From: Lysobacterales bacterium
Lineage (GTDB): Bacteria; Pseudomonadota; Gammaproteobacteria; Xanthomonadales; Rhodanobacteraceae
Length of the DNA: 8,330 nt
Direction of reading: 5' to 3'
Assembly: GCA_013298265.1 (NCBI GenBank)
Contig: JAAFHE010000132.1
Location: 1-8,330 of the forward strand
Numbering within the stretch: position 1 is the stretch's first letter; every line of letters starts with the position of its first letter. Under the pieces are notes generated by a model. It saw nothing but the letters and a program-made list of their open reading frames with translations, was not told the origin of the DNA and did not search any database. A program made the position numbers and the translations under genes. Below are positions 1 to 6,436 of this stretch, in pieces.

Positions 1-781
1 GTTCGCGCCGTATGAGCCTCACATCGGGATTGGTCGCTGTGGCGTAGGACTGCATGGTGCGCAACTGCACCTCGCGGGCGTCGATCTGGCCCTGCAGTTC
101 CGACGCCGCAAGCACGATGGCTTCGTCGGTGCCGCGCAGGCGCGAGTAGCCGCTGGAGGATTCAATATCGCGCAGCGCCTGATCGGCGGTGCGTAGCTGG
201 GCGCGCGCGGCTTCGAGGGCGCTGTCGTAAAACTCGGCGCGGCGGCGCGCTTCCTGTTGCGACATGGCGCGAGACAGAGCGTGGAACTCGTCGATGTACG
301 CGTTTGCGATGGCTGCCGCCTGTTCCGGATCGTGGTCCTCGGTAGTGATGACGACGATGCCGTCCTTGCCGGCGCGGATGTCGGTGACGGCGTCCAGCTT
401 GCGCCGGATGTCATCAGCCGATTGGAGCCCGTAGCGCTCGCCCAGCGACCGGTTCTGCGCAACCGCGTCGCGGATCGTGCGGCTGCTGAGGATGCCGACC
501 ACGAGATCAGTCGGGTTTTTCAATGTCAGCATGCTGTTGCCGATCAGGCTTTCGCCTCCGAACTGCGTCTGCATCGTCGAGACCGTCGACTGGTTGTACT
601 GCGGCGGCAGGATGCTCGCGGTACCGGTATAGACGGGCTTTGCCAGAATGTTGAGCAGCAGCACGCCGCAAGCCACCGCGGCCGGCGCCCCTAACAGCAG
701 CCACTTGCGGCGCGCAAGCGCGACGGCGAGACCCAGCAGGCCGGGCGCCGTCAGGTCGATGCTGTCAGCGTTCGCCTCCAT
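1..781 (-). CDS. Wzz-type polysaccharide chain-length determinant / co-polymerase, 3' end outside window
   Basis: An open minus-strand frame runs from ATG at 781 to the window edge, giving 260 residues with no stop. The first ~26 residues are cytoplasmic, followed by a membrane segment at about 27-46 (begins WLLLGAPAAVA). A periplasmic Wzz-like part follows, with the start TGTASILPP (52-60), a region about avoiding decay into separate subunits (NPTDLVVGILSSRTIRDAV) and a helical, coiled-coil-like stretch from about 168 to 230. The visible end, ATNPDVRLIRRE, matches the NPxxxRL region typical of Wzz proteins. Such inner-membrane proteins set polymer length and bridge the export channel to synthesis. 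Its ATG shares one base with the stop of the upstream export gene (TGATG), so translation is probably coupled. The second membrane segment and any fused tyrosine-kinase domain would lie outside the window, so short Wzz and BY-kinase forms cannot be separated here. Confidence 0.88.
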   Translation of the reverse strand, partial: MEANADSIDLTAPGLLGLAVALARRKWLLLGAPAAVACGVLLLNILAKPVYTGTASILPPQYNQSTVSTMQTQFGGESLIGNSMLTLKNPTDLVVGILSSRTIRDAVAQNRSLGERYGLQSADDIRRKLDAVTDIRAGKDGIVVITTEDHDPEQAAAIANAYIDEFHALSRAMSQQEARRRAEFYDSALEAARAQLRTADQALRDIESSSGYSRLRGTDEAIVLAASELQGQIDAREVQLRTMQSYATATNPDVRLIRRE

Positions 782-3144
782 CAGCCGTCTTTGAGGATCT
801 TCAGCCCGGCGGCGCCGAGGCCGAACTGGTAAAGCACCTGGGTCCAGTCCTTGAGCCTGCGCACGACGCCGACGCGGTCGACTTTCTCCGGCACGATGAT
901 GGTGTCGCCCGGCAGCAATGCAGGGCGGGCATCGCGTTCGCGCACGAGACTGCCATCGGCACGCACGATGTAGATCCACGACTCGTTGGCACTCGGCAGC
1001 GCCACTGCCTGCTGCAGATATTCGCGCAGCCGCTTCCCCGGGCGGTAGATGAATGAAGTTTCCCGATAGACCGCGCCAACCACTTCGATGGTTTCTGGTA
1101 CGGGCGGCACATAGATCATGTCGTCCTGCTCGGCGCGCAACGCCGGCAAGTCCCGCGGGTTGCGTGTACCAGGCGGCAGGTCGAGCACAATGCGACCCGT
1201 CGCACGGACGCTGCGCAGCTTGCCGATGAGCCCGCTGATCGCTTGTGCCTCGGCCGGCAAGGCGATGGTTTCATTGGCGTCGAGCACGTTGCGGGAACGG
1301 TCGATAAGGTGGCGCTGATACTCTTGTTCCAGCTTGTCGATGGCTTCGCCGATGCGCTTTTCCTGTTGCCGCCGAACCGATTCGCGGTTGAATTCAATGC
1401 CGAAAACATAGGCGTTAGGGGTCACGCCACCGGCTTTTTCCAACGCAAGAGGCCAGGTCTCGTTGGGCTGCAGCGGATAGAGTCCGGGACGGTTCACTTC
1501 GCCTTCAACGCGCACGTAGACAGCGCGGTCGTGCAGCGGTACGCGAAAATCGCCGCGCGCGAACACCGTGACGATGTCGTTGGGCTGGAGCAGCAGATTC
1601 TGCTCGGGGTCGCGTTGCAGTACTGCCCGGCCCAGATCGAACGGTACCAGCTCGGCGCGCAGGTTCTGTTCGTCAATGCGCTCGACTACGGCGTAGTCCC
1701 AGTGGATGTCCGGAAAGTCCGGCTTTACGTCGGTTTTCTCGGTTGCGCGCAGCAGATCGACAAGGTGGCTGCGTTCGTTGCGCGCAATCCAGTAGCCGGG
1801 ATTGACCAGCGCTTCACGCGACGGAATGACGTCGGAAACCCGCAATCCCGGACGCCACGGATAGCGGATCGGCTGGGCGACCTGGCCGCGCAGCGTCACC
1901 GCGTTGGTGAAACGCGGCGAAATCGGCGCGATCAGCACGAGGTCGCCGTTGCGCACCGGCTGGCGCAGGTTTTCGGCATTGATTTCTAGCTCAACGATCT
2001 CGCGATGACTGCCACTGACCACCCGCTCGATCGTTGCGCGGTGGACTGCGGCGGTCGAATCCAGTCCGCCGGCATAGCCGATCAAATCTCCGAGGGTGTC
2101 GCCGTTGAGCTGGAAACGCGCCGGACGCGATACGCTTCCGGCGACTGCGGCGACGCCGCGGACGGGCGGAATCACAATCACATCGTCGGGCTGGAGTCGT
2201 GCATCGCCGTCCCGGTGCCCGTTCGCGATGAAATCGTACAGATCGATCTGTGCGACCTGCGCGTTGCCCCGGCGCAGCTCCACGCGGCGCAGGTCGCCTT
2301 CCGGTAGCGGGCCGCCCGCCTGGAAAATCGCGTTGATAAGCGTTGAGAGGCTATTGACGGTGTACGCGCCAGGCGTCTTGGCGAAGCCGGTCACATAGAT
2401 GCGGATGGAATGCAGCTGGCCAATGCTCACCGACAAATCAAAGCCGGTATAGCTGCGTCCGATGGCGGCGCGCAGGTGCCTGGCAAGGTCGCCGAAGCGC
2501 ACGCCGGCGACGCCGATGTCGCCGATTTTCGACAGTCCGACTGTGCCGTCCCGCGCGACCGTGGTGCGTATGTCGAGTTCGATCGATCCCCACGCGCGAA
2601 TGATGAGGTCATCGCCTGGGGCGATAACGAAGTCGGCAGGGACATTCGCCTGGTCTACGGCGTCGAAGCTGCGCGCCGGATCTCGGAACAATTCCATTCC
2701 GTAGAGCGGCAGCGGCGCGCCTAGCGTCTGTTCAACCAGTGCCTCGAACGTGCTTCGTGGCGCGGGTCTGCGTGGCGCCTCTGTCGCGACTGGCGGCGGG
2801 CTCCAGTTACATGACCAGGGTGTTGGTGCGCCGCAGCACGGCTTGTCGCCGACGCTCTGTGCTGCAGGCGGCGATACGGCCGGCGGCTTACGGTCGTCCA
2901 GGCGCAGGGTAGGGTAGTCCAGGGTTGGCCGCAGAGAACGACTAAGCGTGCCCTTGTCCGTACTCTGCTCTGGAAGTTCCGCGTCTGCCGGCAGCCCTGC
3001 CAGTTCGGACAGGCTGAGGCCGCTGCCCTCCTCGCTGGCCTGTGCCGCGCCACTTAGTTGCATCGCCAGCCATAGCATGCCGATGCTTAGCGCAGTCGCG
3101 ACGCGATGTGTCCTGTGCGGAGCCTTAGCCCGGACTGCGTCCAC
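781..3144 (-). CDS. Large multi-SLBB polysaccharide export protein (Wza-like, outer membrane)
   Basis: The 787-residue product is a polysaccharide export protein of the Poly_export/SLBB type, expected to form the periplasm-spanning outer-membrane channel for an exopolysaccharide. A signal peptide covers about residues 1-36 (hydrophobic 17-34, likely cleavage after AQA) and has no lipobox cysteine. A Pro-rich linker follows at about 86-130 with Cys103, Cys104 and Cys112. The Poly_export domain lies at about 168-243 (motif VIAPGDDLIIRAWG). SLBB-type repeats follow at about 247-327, 334-406, 416-525, 543-580 and 686-752, each marked by G.V..PG or LQPxD.I.V patterns. A helical insert sits at 588-645. 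A C-terminal helix at 763-785 resembles the segment that forms the membrane barrel in Wza. The protein is about twice the length of E. coli Wza (379). The start is GTG, supported by GGAGG four bases upstream. It is the first gene of the leftward operon. Confidence 0.92.
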   Translation of the reverse strand: MDAVRAKAPHRTHRVATALSIGMLWLAMQLSGAAQASEEGSGLSLSELAGLPADAELPEQSTDKGTLSRSLRPTLDYPTLRLDDRKPPAVSPPAAQSVGDKPCCGAPTPWSCNWSPPPVATEAPRRPAPRSTFEALVEQTLGAPLPLYGMELFRDPARSFDAVDQANVPADFVIAPGDDLIIRAWGSIELDIRTTVARDGTVGLSKIGDIGVAGVRFGDLARHLRAAIGRSYTGFDLSVSIGQLHSIRIYVTGFAKTPGAYTVNSLSTLINAIFQAGGPLPEGDLRRVELRRGNAQVAQIDLYDFIANGHRDGDARLQPDDVIVIPPVRGVAAVAGSVSRPARFQLNGDTLGDLIGYAGGLDSTAAVHRATIERVVSGSHREIVELEINAENLRQPVRNGDLVLIAPISPRFTNAVTLRGQVAQPIRYPWRPGLRVSDVIPSREALVNPGYWIARNERSHLVDLLRATEKTDVKPDFPDIHWDYAVVERIDEQNLRAELVPFDLGRAVLQRDPEQNLLLQPNDIVTVFARGDFRVPLHDRAVYVRVEGEVNRPGLYPLQPNETWPLALEKAGGVTPNAYVFGIEFNRESVRRQQEKRIGEAIDKLEQEYQRHLIDRSRNVLDANETIALPAEAQAISGLIGKLRSVRATGRIVLDLPPGTRNPRDLPALRAEQDDMIYVPPVPETIEVVGAVYRETSFIYRPGKRLREYLQQAVALPSANESWIYIVRADGSLVRERDARPALLPGDTIIVPEKVDRVGVVRRLKDWTQVLYQFGLGAAGLKILKDG

Positions 3145-3148
3145 TGAT

Positions 3149-3153
3149 CCTCC
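3149..3153 (-). promoter_or_regulatory. Ribosome binding site deciding the GTG start of the export gene
   Basis: On the minus strand GGAGG lies four bases before the GTG at 3144. It is the best Shine-Dalgarno match near this gene and favours the GTG over the first downstream ATG (residue 23), which would cut into the signal peptide. Confidence 0.7.
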
Positions 3154-3199
3154 CTCACCGGTGTGACGGCAATCGACAGCTTTGACGAAGTGCGGCCTA

Positions 3200-3227
3200 C
3201 TATTATCACATCACATAAGTTTGCCAA
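3200..3227 (-). promoter_or_regulatory. Predicted sigma70-like promoter for the export/chain-length operon
   Basis: Reading leftwards, TTGGCA (3227-3222) is followed after 16 bases by TAATAG (3205-3200), preceded by TGTGATG. Both hexamers are near the sigma70 consensus. Transcription would begin near 3193, leaving a leader of about 50 bases before the GTG at 3144. The -35 overlaps the 10-bp direct repeats, so a bound regulator could block or shape this promoter. This is pattern matching only. Confidence 0.5.
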
Positions 3228-3238
3228 AGTTTTCCAAG

Positions 3239-3264
3239 GGTAGAGCTACAAAAGGTAGAGATAC
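3239..3264. repeat. Pair of 11-bp direct repeats, candidate operator
   Basis: GGTAGAGCTAC (3239-3249) and GGTAGAGATAC (3254-3264) match at 10 of 11 bases with a 15-bp period. They lie about 45-70 bases before the GTG of the rightward operon, where a transcription factor site would be expected. No regulator family is recognised from the motif. Confidence 0.45.
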
Positions 3265-3296
3265 ACTAGTATGCGTCGACCCGCCGTCATTGGCAT

Positions 3297-3300
3297 GAGG
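3297..3300 (+). promoter_or_regulatory. Ribosome binding site for the sugar transferase gene
   Basis: GAGG lies seven bases before the GTG at 3308, a good spacing. It supports this GTG as the start; the nearby ATG at 3295 is in another frame. Confidence 0.55.
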
Positions 3301-3307
3301 TGCATCC

Positions 3308-4066
3308 GTGGCAGATCCGGGACCTGATCACGAAGTCCGAGCGGTCAGGCATGTGCCCGATTCCGTGCTCGAACTGCTGCAGAAGCGCTGTGAGGCCGGT
3401 CGGTTTTCCCGTGCCCGCCTGCGTTATCTGCGCAAACGATGGTTCTGGATCATTTCCATCGGCGGAACCCGGCTGGTGAAACGCGCCGTCGACGCGGTCG
3501 GTGCGGGCTGCGGCCTAGTCGTGCTGTCGCCGCTGATGCTGCTGACGGCGCTTGCCATCAAGCTCGACGATCGCGGTCCGGTCATTTTCTGGCAGACCCG
3601 TGTAGGCCGCTGGGGGCGCGAGTTCCGCTGCCCGAAATTCCGTTCCATGCACATCGATGCAGAAGCGCGCAAGGCAGCCCTGCTCGCGCAGAACCAGCAC
3701 GCCGAGGGCGTGACGTTCAAGATGCGGGCCGATCCTCGTATTACGCGCGTGGGCCGTTTCATCCGCAAGGCAAGCATCGACGAACTTCCGCAGCTGTGGT
3801 GCGTGCTGCTCGGCCAGATGTCGATAGTGGGGCCGCGTCCGCCGGTACCGTCTGAAGTGGCCCACTACACGTTGCAGCAGCGACGTCGGCTCGATGCCAT
3901 TCCGGGACTCACGTGCTTCTGGCAGGTGCAGGGTCGCGGCGACCTGGCGTTTGCGCAGCAGGTCGAGCTCGATCTCAAATATGTCGACAGCCAGAGCCTG
4001 TGGCTGGATATCGTTCTGATCGCGAAAACGATACCTGCCGTTCTCTTTGGACGGGGCGCCTATTGA
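3308..4066 (+). CDS. Undecaprenyl-phosphate sugar phosphotransferase (monotopic PGT, bacterial sugar transferase family)
   Basis: The 252-residue protein belongs to the bacterial sugar transferase family (WcaJ/WbaP/PglC catalytic domain) and should transfer a sugar phosphate from an NDP-sugar to undecaprenyl phosphate at the inner membrane, starting repeat-unit assembly. A basic ~50-residue N-terminus precedes the re-entrant membrane helix at about 57-84, which carries the Ser-Pro kink (SP 74-75). Family motifs follow: KFRSM (110-114), the catalytic dyad Asp158-Glu159 in SIDELPQLW, VGPRPP (174-179) and PGLT (199-202) with WQVQGRGD. It lacks the four-helix N-terminal region of WbaP/WcaJ, so it is the short PglC-like form. 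All catalytic motifs are intact. The sugar cannot be read from sequence. It is first in the rightward operon and overlaps the next gene by one base (TGATG at 4064-4068). Confidence 0.94.
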   Translation: MADPGPDHEVRAVRHVPDSVLELLQKRCEAGRFSRARLRYLRKRWFWIISIGGTRLVKRAVDAVGAGCGLVVLSPLMLLTALAIKLDDRGPVIFWQTRVGRWGREFRCPKFRSMHIDAEARKAALLAQNQHAEGVTFKMRADPRITRVGRFIRKASIDELPQLWCVLLGQMSIVGPRPPVPSEVAHYTLQQRRRLDAIPGLTCFWQVQGRGDLAFAQQVELDLKYVDSQSLWLDIVLIAKTIPAVLFGRGAY

Positions 4067-5580
4067 TGGCTGCTGTAACGACGACGGCCACGAGCGCGGC
4101 AATTCTCATCGGCGGTGCGGCGCCGGATTCCCAGCGTCTGCCGTTTACCACACGTATACCCCGCCACTTGCTCAGCGTGGCCGACAAGCCGTGGTTGCAG
4201 CACATCGTGGAAGCGCTGCGGGACGCGGGTGCTCTGCGGATCTACTGCTTCGACGCGCTGGCGCCGGAACGCACGCGGGAATTGCTTGCCGACGGCACGC
4301 GGTGGGGCTGCACGATCACGCACCACGCCGTTGCCGACCCAACCTGTCCCTGCGGCGTGCTGGGGCGCGTCGATCTTGGCGAAGGTCCGGTCTGGGTGGT
4401 CGATTCAACCGACTGGCCCGCGCTGGACAGCGCCGACACCGCGGCGCCGCTGCGCTTGGTCACCCGTGCCGGCACCGCGGTCGGGTGGGCACTGCTGGAT
4501 GCCGCAACGCGGCGTCGCATTCCGGCGACATTGCCGGTGTGCGCCTGGGCAGCGTGGCTAGAACGCGAAGTGCCGACCGTGCGCTGCAGCCGTTCGGTAC
4601 ACCAGTTGCGTGACGGTACATCGCTGATCGAAGCTCAGCGCGATGTGCTGGAAGGACGCCATCCTGCACATATCGATGCAACGCCGGCGGAGCCGGGCGT
4701 TTGGGTTTCGCGCAACGTCCGTATCCACCCGGCGGCGCGCGTGCGTCCTCCGGTACTGCTTGCGGCCGATAGCTGGTTGCAGGCCGATAGCTGCACCGGA
4801 CCCAACGCTGTCATCGGAGCCGGCGCGGTCGTGGGTGCGCACAGCATTGTCAGCGACGCCTGGCTGGGCCGAGCGACCGTTCTGGGTGAAGGTCTGGAAT
4901 TGCGCCGAGGCTGCGCATGGTCGTCGCGCATCTGGAATGCCGACGTTGCCGAAGAATTGCATATAGCTGACGGCCATCTGCTGACCAGCTTGCACGTTCC
5001 GGGTGTTGCCGAAGTCACGTTGAGCGTCGTTGCGCGCCTCGCAGCGGCGGCATTGCTGCTGGCATGTCTGCCCGTCCTCGCTCCGTTCGCGCTGTTCCAG
5101 CGCTTGCGCCGCGGCCGCTTGCGGTATGCCATGCGCATGGCGCGCTTGCCGGCGCCTGACTACCCGGAGCGCCGCAGCGAGAGTCTGCTGTCGGTCTGGC
5201 ATGAGCACCCGTCACACTTGCGCGGTATTGGTCATTTGCTTGCGTGGACCCTGCCAGGGCTTTGGCATGTAATGTTTGGCCGGCTTCGCTGGGTCGGTAT
5301 CGCTCCGCGCAGTTGGGAGACTATGCAGGCCGTACCGGATGAACTGCGTGCCGTTATCATCGAAGCGCATTGCGGGCTGATCGACGAAGCCTGGGTGCGC
5401 TACGGACCCTGCAGTGCGGATTGCCCCGACGTCGAAGAGCGTGTCTGGGCCGATGCCTACCAGACAGTGCAGCGCCAGAGGGGCTACGCGTTGCGACTGA
5501 TCGCCAGCTATGTGCGGTGCGTCTGCGGCGGACGCCACGCGTCGGCTGCTGGCAGTGTGTCGAATCCTCCCACATCCTGA
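4066..5580 (+). CDS. Fusion: degenerate nucleotidyltransferase-like + left-handed beta-helix + degenerate PGT-like domain
   Basis: The 504-residue protein starts at ATG 4066, sharing one base with the preceding stop; the same frame is open further upstream (ATG 3913), but that would overlap the intact PGT by over 150 bases. Residues ~10-200 resemble a sugar-phosphate nucleotidyltransferase (ILIGGAAPDSQRLPF, then IPRHLLSVADKPWLQHI). The GxGTRL loop is altered and the usual PKP lysine is replaced. Residues ~210-285 form hexapeptide repeats of the left-handed beta-helix type (VRIHPAARV, PNAVIGAGAVVGAHS). Residues ~320-487 track the neighbouring PGT: re-entrant-like helix 320-344, then LPGLWHVMFGRLRWVG (396-411) aligning without gaps to LPQLWCVLLGQMSIVG. 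The Asp-Glu dyad is Trp394-Thr395 and KFRSM is absent. I infer a non-catalytic membrane partner, perhaps binding an NDP-sugar or scaffolding the intact PGT. No characterised homologue is recognised. Confidence 0.82.
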   Translation: MAAVTTTATSAAILIGGAAPDSQRLPFTTRIPRHLLSVADKPWLQHIVEALRDAGALRIYCFDALAPERTRELLADGTRWGCTITHHAVADPTCPCGVLGRVDLGEGPVWVVDSTDWPALDSADTAAPLRLVTRAGTAVGWALLDAATRRRIPATLPVCAWAAWLEREVPTVRCSRSVHQLRDGTSLIEAQRDVLEGRHPAHIDATPAEPGVWVSRNVRIHPAARVRPPVLLAADSWLQADSCTGPNAVIGAGAVVGAHSIVSDAWLGRATVLGEGLELRRGCAWSSRIWNADVAEELHIADGHLLTSLHVPGVAEVTLSVVARLAAAALLLACLPVLAPFALFQRLRRGRLRYAMRMARLPAPDYPERRSESLLSVWHEHPSHLRGIGHLLAWTLPGLWHVMFGRLRWVGIAPRSWETMQAVPDELRAVIIEAHCGLIDEAWVRYGPCSADCPDVEERVWADAYQTVQRQRGYALRLIASYVRCVCGGRHASAAGSVSNPPTS

Positions 5581-5592
5581 GAGTAACTTCAG

Positions 5593-5943
5593 ATGACGCC
5601 TCCACTCGCTTCACTGGAAACAGACGGTGCGGTTACCGTAGTCAGGCTGCTGACGAGCAACCTCGATGCGTCGAACGTTGCTCAATTCAAGGAAGAGGTT
5701 GTCGGCCGAGTCGGCGGTGGCGGCGCATGGGTGATTGATCTGGCCAACGTAAGCTTCGTCGACAGCACCGGGTTGGGCGCGCTGGTTTCTTGCCTGCGGC
5801 GGTCGCAGGAGCAAGGCTGCCGTCTGGGATTGTGTGGTCTTCAGAAGCGCGTACTGGTGCTGTTCGAACTGGTCAGGCTGTATCGGATCTTCGACGTGTT
5901 CGAAACGCGCGAGGCCGCGGTAGATGCACTGGGCAAAACATGA
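5593..5943 (+). CDS. STAS-domain protein (anti-anti-sigma factor type)
   Basis: The 116-residue protein is a single STAS domain. It shows the strand pattern TVVRL (15-19), LDASNVAQFKEEV (24-36), WVIDLANVSFVDSTGLGALVS (46-66) and a final helix. The phospho-acceptor motif D-S-T-G is complete (Asp57, Ser58), matching SpoIIAA/RsbV-type proteins that are switched by a serine kinase and a PP2C-type phosphatase. Position in a polysaccharide operon recalls SypA of the Vibrio fischeri syp locus, a STAS protein controlling biofilm. No switch kinase or phosphatase is in the window, so its partner must lie elsewhere. It follows the fusion gene by 12 bases with only a weak GAG-type ribosome site and overlaps the HPt gene by ATGA. 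Confidence 0.9.
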   Translation: MTPPLASLETDGAVTVVRLLTSNLDASNVAQFKEEVVGRVGGGGAWVIDLANVSFVDSTGLGALVSCLRRSQEQGCRLGLCGLQKRVLVLFELVRLYRIFDVFETREAAVDALGKT

Positions 5944-6293
5944 CAGAGCCGTTACTTGATCTCGACAGCGCACTGGAGTTTCTCGATGGCGACGAGGATC
6001 TGTGCGAGCAGATGCTCGAGGTGCTTCAGGTCGTGCTGGCGAATGCCGTCACGTCGCTGCCTGATCTGATCGCGCGCCGGAGCTGGCTGGAAACGCGGGA
6101 TATCGCACACAAGCTCGTGCCGTCCCTGAGCATATTCAGTCCCGTCGTGGCAAAGCCAATGCTCGCACTGGCCTCGGCGCCACAGCCTTCTGCCGGGGAG
6201 TCCTATGAGGCAAAGGTCGCGCAGGTGCTGCAGTTGCTTGTGCGCTTGCTGCGTGAAGTCGAGCAGGAAGTCGCTTCGCGCGGCGGGGAATGA
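5940..6293 (+). CDS. Small HPt-like (histidine phosphotransfer) protein
   Basis: The 117-residue acidic helical protein starts at ATG 5940, overlapping the STAS stop by four bases (ATGA). This start is preferred over the in-frame upstream region, which lies inside the STAS gene. The N-terminal pattern LDSALEFLDGDEDLCEQML (8-26) and the later AHKLVPSLSIFSPVVA (56-71) fit an HPt helical bundle, with His57 as the candidate phospho-acceptor after the LETRDIAH helix. The canonical HxLKGS becomes HKLVPS, so the Gly at H+4 is Pro and the Lys at H+3 is Val. C-terminal residues 84-113 form a further helix. If active, it would relay phosphate from a hybrid histidine kinase, as HptB does in Pseudomonas. 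The family call is moderate because the motif is divergent. Next to a STAS gene it suggests a shared signalling output. Confidence 0.68.
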   Translation: MTEPLLDLDSALEFLDGDEDLCEQMLEVLQVVLANAVTSLPDLIARRSWLETRDIAHKLVPSLSIFSPVVAKPMLALASAPQPSAGESYEAKVAQVLQLLVRLLREVEQEVASRGGE

Positions 6294-6436
6294 CATGCCT
6301 GTCGCTGCCGGGCTTTCGCGTGATCGCCGAAAGCCATCGCGCCGGGTACGGCTTATGGAAGCTTGATCTCGCGCTGCCCGACGGCGGCACGGTCGAATGG
6401 TTCCCGCTCCCCGATCCGCCGCTACGCTCGTTGTAG
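6290..6436 (+). CDS. Short unidentified ORF (48 residues), possibly the stub of a truncated operon gene
   Basis: ATG at 6290 overlaps the HPt stop by four bases (ATGA), the same junction type as STAS-HPt. The 48 residues (LPGFRVIAESHRAGYGLWKL in the middle, then ALPDGGTVEWFPLPDP) look like real protein rather than a shadow frame, and about 79% of third positions are G or C. The frame ends at TAG 6434-6436 and nothing continues it. I do not recognise the family. It may be an intact small protein, or the N-terminus of a larger gene lost by deletion or insertion next to the repeat-rich segment downstream. Confidence 0.45.
   Translation: MTCLSLPGFRVIAESHRAGYGLWKLDLALPDGGTVEWFPLPDPPLRSL

Larger units (their letters stand above)
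3145..3307. promoter_or_regulatory. Divergent intergenic control region of the polysaccharide locus
   Basis: This 163-base gap separates the two divergent operons. Its centre (about 3198-3270) is clearly AT-richer than the coding DNA on either side. It holds a sigma70-like promoter for the leftward operon and two sets of short direct repeats: TTGCCAAAGT / TTTCCAAGGG at 3221-3240 (period 10, 8 of 10 matching) and GGTAGAG(C/A)TAC at 3239-3264 (period 15). A CACCGGTG palindrome (3156-3163) lies in the probable leader of the export gene. I see no clear sigma70 promoter for the rightward operon, which suggests it may depend on an activator. Confidence 0.65.

Noticed and set aside
19..462. Minus-strand frame of 147 codons
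   Set aside because: Arg/Ser/Pro-rich shadow; the true frame here reads through as the Wzz-type protein from 781.
1243..1989. Long plus-strand frame of 248 codons
   Set aside because: It is antisense to the SLBB export gene, has no recognisable domain and is explained by GC-rich antisense openness.
3291..3305. Sigma54-like promoter (TGGCATGAGGTGCAT)
   Set aside because: The GG-to-GC spacing is two bases too short and it overlaps the ribosome binding site of the GTG at 3308.
3913..4065. Upstream start for the fusion gene at ATG 3913
   Set aside because: It would overlap the intact PGT by over 150 bases, and the added residues are Arg-rich shadow sequence. ATG 4066 with the TGATG junction is far more natural.
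5790..5939. Upstream start for the HPt-like gene
   Set aside because: The extension lies wholly inside the STAS gene in another frame and reads as shadow sequence. ATG 5940 gives an ATGA overlap and a normal domain.
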